Shown here: positions 25,341 through 30,337 of the stretch, piece by piece | How the letters are laid out: every line of letters begins with the position of its first letter | Position numbering within the stretch: position 1 is the stretch's first letter | DNA from: Saprospiraceae bacterium | GTDB taxonomy: Bacteria > Bacteroidota > Bacteroidia > Bacteroidales > JAIPBB01 | Length of the DNA: 30,337 nucleotides | Assembly (NCBI GenBank): GCA_021739805.1 | Contig: JAIPBB010000019.1 | Location: forward strand, 1 to 30,337 | Direction: 5' to 3' | Notes under the pieces: generated by a model | Databases searched by the model: none | Told to the model about the DNA's origin: nothing | What the model saw: the letters and a program-made list of their open reading frames with translations, nothing else | Translations under genes and position numbers: made by a program

Positions 25341-26471
25341 TTACAAATCTTTAATGTATTTTATACCTGGATTAATACCACCTCCATACATATGACCAAG
25401 AACCATAAGTGTCCAATCACCAGAAAAAGTTTGATAAAAATCACTTTGATATTTAGCTCTATATTTTATCTCTGCAGTATTTCCATATGGGTCCTGCAAA
25501 ATTTTCATCTTAGGGGTTCTAAACCAATCATGCTCATAAACAACTCCATACATATTTACAATATCAGTAGATGCAATCGGTTGATCAACCCAAAGACCTA
25601 AGTTATAATTATATTCCGACCAATATAATGGACGACTAACATCTCTCCATTGATTTAAATACTTTTTATGAATTTTATATTTTTTTGAATGCATCATTGT
25701 CTTTAAATCATTATTAATTTCCATTCGATAATTAAAACATACTTCTGAGCGTCCACAATTTTCAAACCTTTTATGGATTTGATAAGATTTTGACCAATAT
25801 CGTACTTGACCAGCTTCAGGATCAACAGGATGATCTATATTGCCCTCTTTGCCAACTGGATTAGAATTCCCAAGGTCAACATCTTTTTCTGCAAATATTA
25901 CTATAAATAATGGTTCTTCCATATCATTTGCTTCGGTTTCATTTATTACTTCGTTTCCAAAACTAGTGGCAAAATTCCAACCCGGAATAAACTCATCATC
26001 CATATCCTGGTCATCATCATTAGTGTAGAAATCCGAATCAGCTAAATCAATATCAATATCTTCCCCGATACAAAGAAAAGGCTCATACTCTTCATTAAAA
26101 TTGTCTAAATCTGCATTGTATAGCCATAAATATGGTTCATATACAACACTATCAGCTCCAGTTAACTCGGTAATAGCAGTATTAATTCCTAAATCATCAA
26201 ATAACATAGTATGATCATTATCCGCAATTAGGGCAGCTAATATTGTTGCATAATCATTTGAATTACTCATAACCGTTCTTGCTTCAATTCCCCAATCATA
26301 TTGTATCATATTTCTTGCTTCCTCATCTGGGTCATTTGGGCATAATAATAAATTATAAACCGTTGCTTGAGAAACTCTACATACTGATTTATTATTTTGC
26401 ATTAAATCTTCATTGTCACTACAGCCAAAAATTAGTACTGCACATAACAAAATTAATATTTTATGTTTCAT
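25341..26471 (-). CDS. Lipoprotein of unknown function, partner of the OMP
   Basis: 376 residues with a clear lipoprotein signal and lipobox IFGC (Cys17), followed by SDNED, an acidic +2 to +5 region of the kind linked with surface export of lipoproteins in Bacteroidota. I do not recognise the family. The middle is very acidic (DIDIDLADSDFYTNDDDQDMDD, about 133-155, quoted in part), and the C-terminal third is aromatic and basic (YQIHKRFENCGRSEVCFNYR; AEIKYRAKYQSDFYQTFSGD). A truncated homologue of the last ~50 residues lies at 27803-27962. Operon with the barrel protein downstream (11-bp gap). A surface-lipoprotein/OMP pair is inferred. Confidence 0.8.
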   Translation of the reverse strand: MKHKILILLCAVLIFGCSDNEDLMQNNKSVCRVSQATVYNLLLCPNDPDEEARNMIQYDWGIEARTVMSNSNDYATILAALIADNDHTMLFDDLGINTAITELTGADSVVYEPYLWLYNADLDNFNEEYEPFLCIGEDIDIDLADSDFYTNDDDQDMDDEFIPGWNFATSFGNEVINETEANDMEEPLFIVIFAEKDVDLGNSNPVGKEGNIDHPVDPEAGQVRYWSKSYQIHKRFENCGRSEVCFNYRMEINNDLKTMMHSKKYKIHKKYLNQWRDVSRPLYWSEYNYNLGLWVDQPIASTDIVNMYGVVYEHDWFRTPKMKILQDPYGNTAEIKYRAKYQSDFYQTFSGDWTLMVLGHMYGGGINPGIKYIKDL

Positions 26472-26836
26472 TTTATAGTTTTATTAGTTTTTAAATTATT
26501 TTCTTTTTTTTTATACGTATTAATTCCCATCTGATGTTGATATTAAAGTGGGTATAGCAGAGTTCACCAATTAAGGTGGGGAGTAAATTCATTCTACCAA
26601 TTTTCAAATTGGGTTTTCATTATTTTTCTAAAACATCACTATCGCAATTTTTAGAATCAAATTTTATTTTACATTTGCAAAGCCTCCTATTTTTAGTTTT
26701 TGTGGTTAATAATTAGCGTTACAGCCCCATATAAATAATCAATAGGGGGTTTTTCTTTAATAAGAATTTTAGAAATATTTTTGGTTGCTTTATTGTTAAA
26801 TGCTGAAAAGCTGTGTGTGTGTGTGATGGAGAAAAT
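26472..26836. other. Non-coding spacer, left part
   Basis: AT-rich spacer upstream of the 376-residue lipoprotein gene. It contains a (TG)7 microsatellite at 26812-26825, but I see no gene and no convincing promoter. An 82-codon minus frame (26719-26967) crosses the structured region to the right and was rejected. Confidence 0.5.
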
Positions 26837-26891
26837 AAGAGCTTGAGAATAGTAGAATTCTTAGAAGAATTAATAACTGATGCAAGCTCTT
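26837..26891. other. Nested inverted repeats, possible structured RNA or small element
   Basis: Outer stem AAGAGCTTG (26837-26845) pairs with CAAGCTCTT (26883-26891); inside it AATTCTT (26856-26862) pairs with AAGAATT (26865-26871). No known RNA family is recognised. Confidence 0.4.
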
Positions 26892-26974
26892 TTATCATTT
26901 TTTTGCTTTTAAATTTCTTAAATTGTCCAAACAAATTTTCAATTATCAAAATATAGACAACAAACATAATGAAA

Positions 26975-27112
26975 TAGTTGCCACTAACCTAATTTATTTT
27001 CATATATTTTTATATGCAATTATTTAGATTTATCTATACAATAAGTTATTGTTGGGTTTTAGAAATTCTTTTATTATTTTGGAGCTGGCAAAAAGAAAAA
27101 ATTCTGATTTTG
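26975..27112 (-). repeat. Duplicated FkbM tail plus 3' flank, copy 2
   Basis: It is similar over ~138 bp to 27967-28104, almost identical between TATCTATACAATAAG and the end. It carries the same internal palindrome ACAATAAGTTATTGT (27038-27052). Similarity ends sharply at about 27112, inside what would be the FkbM coding sequence. Confidence 0.85.
27074..27112 (-). pseudogene. Remnant of FkbM C-terminus
   Basis: In the frame ending at the stop 27074-27076 the minus strand encodes NQNFFFLPAPK, the same last residues as the intact FkbM protein (QNFFFLPAPK). Nothing upstream matches the rest of the gene. Confidence 0.75.
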
Positions 27113-27117
27113 TTTTT

Positions 27118-27151
27118 AAGAAAATCTTTAAGTTCGCAACTTTGTATGAAA
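27118..27151. repeat. AAGTTCGCAACTTTG dispersed repeat, copy 2
   Basis: Nearly identical to 22859-22892 (one central C/T difference). It is joined directly to the perfect palindrome at 27154-27180. Confidence 0.8.
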
Positions 27152-27153
27152 TA

Positions 27154-27180
27154 CCTCCCAGAGTTTTAAACTCTGGGAGG
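27154..27180. repeat. CCTCCCAGAGTTT perfect palindrome, copy 3
   Basis: Two 13-bp arms, CCTCCCAGAGTTT and AAACTCTGGGAGG, flank a single T. It lies 9 bp beyond the stop of the 198-residue protein and could work as a terminator on either strand, although the following T-run is poor. It is related to the hairpin at 24716-24740. Confidence 0.9.
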
Positions 27181-27189
27181 GTAATTTAA

Positions 27190-27786
27190 CTAATTTAAAT
27201 TCAACTTACTCTTTCTTCTGCTTATATCAAAAGAATAATTTATTCCTAAAGTTATATGTCGATGATTAGTAAAATACCATCCAATATGTCGGTTTCCTAT
27301 TGATTCAGAATAACGAATAAATAAATCAGTAATCCAAATTTGCCTTTGCAAACAAATAAATAATGAATTCATGGAATAATGGGACTTATTGAATGGGTCA
27401 ATTGCTAAAGCAGGTTTTTCCAGACCAACTCCTATAAGCAATGGTTTATCATTAAAATAAAGAACTTTATATGTCAATTCAAAATAATAAATCAAATATG
27501 ATTTGTCAGGAAAAATATTTACATCTACAGGAATTAGCTTAGGAATCATATAATCAATTCCCAGATTTAATCCCATCGCTTTTTTAGGATGGTGAAAACC
27601 AACTCCACCCATCACTCCAAGAACAGGATACTTAGGAAGAAGTCGAAGCCCCGAATTTAACTTTATTTGATAACTATTAAACCAATTTAAATTTTGGGAA
27701 AATCCTGTCTGAATAATCGTTGAAAGAGCAACTAAAAGAAAAATTCTTAGAATATTAGTTTTAATAAAAATAATAAACTTTTTCAT
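27190..27786 (-). CDS. Putative small outer-membrane beta-barrel protein, paralog B
   Basis: 198 residues, paralogous to the protein at 24751-25329. Shared features: N-terminal signal peptide (ILRIFLLVALSTIIQTGFSQ), LNWFNSYQIKLNSGLR, GLNLGIDYMIPK, YYFELTYKVLYF, GVGLEKPALAIDP, LQRQIWIT and an identical C-terminal GINYSFDISRRKSKLNLN pattern. A small outer-membrane barrel is inferred from the alternating strands; no family name is recognised. Upstream by 16 bp is the truncated lipoprotein homologue (27803-27962), the same order as in the intact pair. Because that partner is broken, this protein may now act alone or be decaying. Confidence 0.8.
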   Translation of the reverse strand: MKKFIIFIKTNILRIFLLVALSTIIQTGFSQNLNWFNSYQIKLNSGLRLLPKYPVLGVMGGVGFHHPKKAMGLNLGIDYMIPKLIPVDVNIFPDKSYLIYYFELTYKVLYFNDKPLLIGVGLEKPALAIDPFNKSHYSMNSLFICLQRQIWITDLFIRYSESIGNRHIGWYFTNHRHITLGINYSFDISRRKSKLNLN

Positions 27787-27802
27787 CTATTTATCAGATT
27801 AA

Positions 27803-27962
27803 TTATAAATCTCGTAGGTACTTCATGCTTTGATTAAAATAAATTTGAACATTAATCATATTTGACCAATAATCCCCTGAATAAGTTTCATAAATATCAG
27901 TTGCATATTTAGACCGATATTTTATTTCAACTAGGTGACCAGTATTTGGTTCAACAAATATA
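27803..27962 (-). pseudogene. Truncated C-terminal remnant of the lipoprotein gene
   Basis: The minus frame ending at the stop 27803-27805 reads VEIKYRSKYATDIYETYSGD and ends MKYLRDL, matching AEIKYRAKYQSDFYQTFSGD and IKYIKDL at the end of the 376-residue lipoprotein. An in-frame stop lies at about 27963-27965, just before the matching region begins. The 5' ~85% of the gene is absent; the FkbM-tail repeat begins directly beside it. Confidence 0.85.
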
Positions 27963-27966
27963 AATA

Positions 27967-28104
27967 ATTAGTTAGCTGTAATCTAATTAATATTCATATT
28001 TTTTTACATATAATTATATGCTCTTATCTATACAATAAGTTATTGTTGGGTTTAAGAAATTCTTTTATTATTTTGGAGCTGGTAAAAAGAAAAAATTCTG
28101 AGTT
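27967..28104 (-). repeat. FkbM tail plus 3' flank, copy 1 (native)
   Basis: The native counterpart of 26975-27112; it includes the last codons of the FkbM gene (to 28068) and the following ~100 bp, with palindrome ACAATAAGTTATTGT at 28032-28046. Confidence 0.85.
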
Positions 28105-28805
28105 TTCTGGTCAACAAAATCATTTAGCTCACCATTTTCCAGTATTTTAATTGAATAGTTAAATGATTTTAATAGTTCGAAACAGTTTTGGCGATTTTTA
28201 TTATCCCAAAGTTCAGTGTAAATAATCGGTTTATGTTTTTTAATAATATCTATTCCGCCTTTTAGAACATAATATTCAAAATTTTCAACATCAAGTTTAA
28301 TTCCTTTAATTGGCAAACTTTCCTTTTTAAGGCTTTCGAAATCATCAAGTCGTTTTATTTCTGTATGGAATTTTTCACCCTCATTAAACTCTTCTATATC
28401 TTTATGAACAATATGACTTAATCCCTGAAGTTTTACTTTTCTGTCAATAGGCATAATCATTTCAATCTGACCATTTTCATCACCTAAAGCAAACTCACAA
28501 ACTTTAACATTTTGTAGTTTAAAATATTTAATAATACGTTTTAGGGCAGTGATATTATGTGGAATAGGTTCGAATGAATAAATTTTGGATTTTGGAAATT
28601 TTCTTGATAGATACTTGGTCATAACACCAATATTAGCTCCAATATCTAAAACAATTCCTTCATCATCGAGCATATTTAAAAAACAAAGAAAATCCTTTTC
28701 TCGTTTATTCCATCTGAGAGTATAAATGATATATAAAGCGAATAAGAACAAATAGTTATCGAAACCAAACAGAGTTTGTAGGATTTTTTTTACTATGTTC
28801 TTCAT
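28068..28805 (-). CDS. FkbM family methyltransferase
   Basis: 245 residues, the usual size for FkbM-type SAM-dependent O-methyltransferases. The SAM-binding motif I is LDIGANIG (53-60) in GIVLDIGANIGVMTKYLSR, followed by KIYSFEPIPHNITALKRII (motif with the acidic ribose-binding Glu). The family-specific C-terminal block is KLDVENFEYYVLKGGIDIIK followed by PIIYTELWD. It probably methylates a sugar of the surface polysaccharide made by the neighbouring genes, by analogy with FkbM enzymes in glycan loci. It is divergent from the GT4 gene with a 77-bp spacer. Its last codons are duplicated 1 kb downstream. Confidence 0.92.
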   Translation of the reverse strand: MKNIVKKILQTLFGFDNYLFLFALYIIYTLRWNKREKDFLCFLNMLDDEGIVLDIGANIGVMTKYLSRKFPKSKIYSFEPIPHNITALKRIIKYFKLQNVKVCEFALGDENGQIEMIMPIDRKVKLQGLSHIVHKDIEEFNEGEKFHTEIKRLDDFESLKKESLPIKGIKLDVENFEYYVLKGGIDIIKKHKPIIYTELWDNKNRQNCFELLKSFNYSIKILENGELNDFVDQKTQNFFFLPAPK

Positions 28806-28824
28806 TATTTTCAGATATTTGCTG

Positions 28825-28832
28825 CAAAGGTA
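28825..28832 (-). promoter_or_regulatory. -7 box upstream of FkbM gene
   Basis: The minus strand reads TACCTTTG, an exact TAnnTTTG match, 19 bp before the start codon at 28805. The leader would be short (~13 nt). No clear -33 element was identified. Confidence 0.4.
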
Positions 28833-28882
28833 TCCAATTTTAAGATTGGAAAAAATTATTATCTTCGAATCAAAATATACAG

Positions 28883-30013
28883 ATGAAAATTGCTGTAAAT
28901 ACTCGTTTATTATTAAAAAACCAACTTGAAGGTATTGGCTGGTTCACTTTTGAGACTCTTAAAAGAATCACTCAACAGCATCCTGAACACGAGTTTATTT
29001 TTATATTCGACAGAAAATTTGACAAAGAATTTATTTTTTCTAATAATATTAAACCTATCGTAATTGGTCCACCTGCAAGACATCCTATTTTATTTTATTT
29101 ATGGTTTGAATTTTCGGTAAGAAAAGTTTTACGACAAACCAAATCCGATGTTTTTCTTTCACCCGATGGTTATTTATCATTGAAAACCAAAGTTCCATCC
29201 CTTGCTGTGATTCATGATTTGAATTTTGAACATTATCCAAAAGATTTGCCATGGCTTGTGAGAAAATATTTGAAATATTATTTCCCAAAATTTGCAGCAA
29301 AAGCGAAAAGGATTGCAACTGTTTCAAAATATTCAGCAATGGATATCGTAAATAATTATGGAATTGACAAGGACAAAATTGATGTAGTTTTTAATGGGAT
29401 AAACGAAAATTTCAAAGCTGTTTCTCAAGAAATAAAAGAATCAACAAAAAGAAAACTCACTAATGGAAAACCTTATTTCATCTCAGTGGGTTCAATTCAT
29501 CCAAGAAAAAATCTGGCAAATCTTTTAAAAGCTTTTGATAAGTTCAAAGATGAACAAGATTCAGAAATCCAATTATTGATTGTCGGCGAAAAAATGTGGA
29601 AAAGCAATGAATTGGATGATATTCTGAACAATTTAAAATTTAAAAGCCAGGTTATTTTCACCGGAAGATTGCAGGTAGAAGATTTGATAAATGCTTATGG
29701 CTCTGCCCTGGCATTGACTTATATCTCATATTTTGAAGGTTTTGGAATTCCAATCCTTGAAGCCTTCCAATGCGATGTGCCGGTGATTACTTCAAATGTA
29801 ACTTCAATGCCGGAAGTTGCTGATAAGGCTGCTCTTTTAGTTGACCCTTTTTCTGTAGATTCGATAAAAGATGCAATGATAAAAATTGCAAATGATGAAA
29901 ATCTAAGAAATGAATTGATAGAAAAAGGAAGAATTCGCAGAGAAGAGTTTTCATGGCAAAAATCTGCTGATAAGCTGTGGGAGTCTATTATTAAAACTTC
30001 TAAATCCAAATAA
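28883..30013 (+). CDS. Glycosyltransferase family 4 (GT-B fold)
   Basis: 376 residues with the GT-B two-domain layout. N-terminal domain: MKIAVNTRLLLKNQLEGIGWF, with LAVIHDLNFEHYP and RIATVSKYSAMDIVNNYGID (the usual link to domain 2). C-terminal Glycos_transf_1 domain: FISVGSIHPRKNLANLLKAF, LLIVGEKMWKS, VIFTGRL, and the E-x7-E motif Glu285-Glu293 in FEGFGIPILEAFQCDVPVI, which binds the nucleotide-sugar donor. It transfers a sugar during polysaccharide or glycolipid assembly, consistent with the neighbouring polysaccharide genes; donor and acceptor cannot be read from sequence. A 59/60-bp tandem array begins 8 bp after its stop. Confidence 0.94.
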   Translation: MKIAVNTRLLLKNQLEGIGWFTFETLKRITQQHPEHEFIFIFDRKFDKEFIFSNNIKPIVIGPPARHPILFYLWFEFSVRKVLRQTKSDVFLSPDGYLSLKTKVPSLAVIHDLNFEHYPKDLPWLVRKYLKYYFPKFAAKAKRIATVSKYSAMDIVNNYGIDKDKIDVVFNGINENFKAVSQEIKESTKRKLTNGKPYFISVGSIHPRKNLANLLKAFDKFKDEQDSEIQLLIVGEKMWKSNELDDILNNLKFKSQVIFTGRLQVEDLINAYGSALALTYISYFEGFGIPILEAFQCDVPVITSNVTSMPEVADKAALLVDPFSVDSIKDAMIKIANDENLRNELIEKGRIRREEFSWQKSADKLWESIIKTSKSK

Positions 30014-30020
30014 AAAAATA

Positions 30021-30337
30021 AACCATATAAGAAATATAAGGTCATATAAGTGTAAGAAATTAAAAAAATCAAAAAAGATTAACCATATTAGGAACAAAAG
30101 GTCATAAAAGTTTATGAAATTGAAAATTCAAAAAAGATTAACCATATAAGAAATATAAGGTCATATAAGTGTAAGAAATTAAAAAAATCAAAAAAGATTA
30201 ACCATATAAGAAATATAAGGTCATATAAGTGTAAGAAATTAAAAAAATCAAAAAAGATTAACCATATTAGGAACAAAAGGTCATAAAAGTTTATGAAATT
30301 GAAAATTCAAAAAAGATTAACCATATAAGAAATATAA
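30021..30337. repeat. 59/60-bp minisatellite with A-B-A-A-B-A order, truncated by window end
   Basis: Unit A (60 bp, opening AACCATATAAGAAATATAAG) occupies 30021-30080, 30140-30199 and 30200-30259; unit B (59 bp, opening AACCATATTAGGAACAAAAG) occupies 30081-30139 and 30260-30318; a partial A runs from 30319 to the window end. A and B share CAAAAAAGATT at their ends and a GGTCATA core. The copies of each type are essentially identical. No gene is seen here. Confidence 0.95.

Noticed and set aside
26719..26967. 82-codon minus-strand frame
   Set aside because: It includes the (TG)7 microsatellite (read as THTH) and both arms of nested inverted repeats; no family resemblance and no promoter.
30021..30337. 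CRISPR array at the right end
   Set aside because: Units are contiguous with no unique spacers; it is a minisatellite.

Overview
The window looks like a chromosomal segment of an AT-rich, probably uncultured Bacteroidota (Bacteroidales-like) bacterium. Evidence seen in the sequence: type IX secretion C-terminal sorting domains (type A and type B), a propeller/Y_Y_Y LytS-type sensor kinase, TAnnTTTG-type -7 boxes without Shine-Dalgarno signals, and the gene order birA <-> rsfS-ftsH-LUD-DUF2007-cdsA-psd, which from memory is common in this phylum. No rRNA, tRNA, transposase or CRISPR-Cas gene was recognised.

Layout. 1-4.1 kb (minus): the 5' part of a LytTR-type response regulator, its sensor kinase and birA. 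4.3-9.3 kb (plus): a tight housekeeping operon for ribosome silencing, membrane proteolysis and phospholipid synthesis. 9.4-12.6 kb (minus): an NlpC/P60-like lipoprotein and a large T9SS-secreted protein. 12.9-14.9 kb (plus): a VWA-domain surface protein ending in a clear terminator. 14.9-15.65 kb: two back-to-back short tandem-repeat arrays, then a DUF2461 gene. 16.4-22.8 kb (minus): a surface-polysaccharide block (O-antigen ligase/polymerase, Wzz, Wzx) interrupted by an AAA/DUF4143 ATPase. 22.9-28.1 kb (minus): a T9SS seven-blade repeat protein, a lipoprotein plus outer-membrane-protein pair, and a partly deleted second copy of that pair. 28.1-30.0 kb: FkbM methyltransferase and, divergently, a GT4 glycosyltransferase, followed by a 60-bp tandem array running off the window.

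The genes are mostly recognisable; the unusual content lies between them. The intergenic spaces carry repeat families of different periods: 52 exact heptamers GATRCAR; 22 AATGAC units of 11/14 bp; 8-bp AACAATWT units; five 21-bp units at a 32-33 bp pitch across the promoter of the AAA/DUF4143 gene; and a 59/60-bp minisatellite. There are also dispersed palindromes and a duplicated tail of the FkbM gene that marks the edge of a segmental duplication. I found no clearly new defence or mobile system. The strongest candidates for undescribed biology are the heptamer array, the phased repeats on the AAA/DUF4143 promoter, and the duplicated lipoprotein/OMP cassette.
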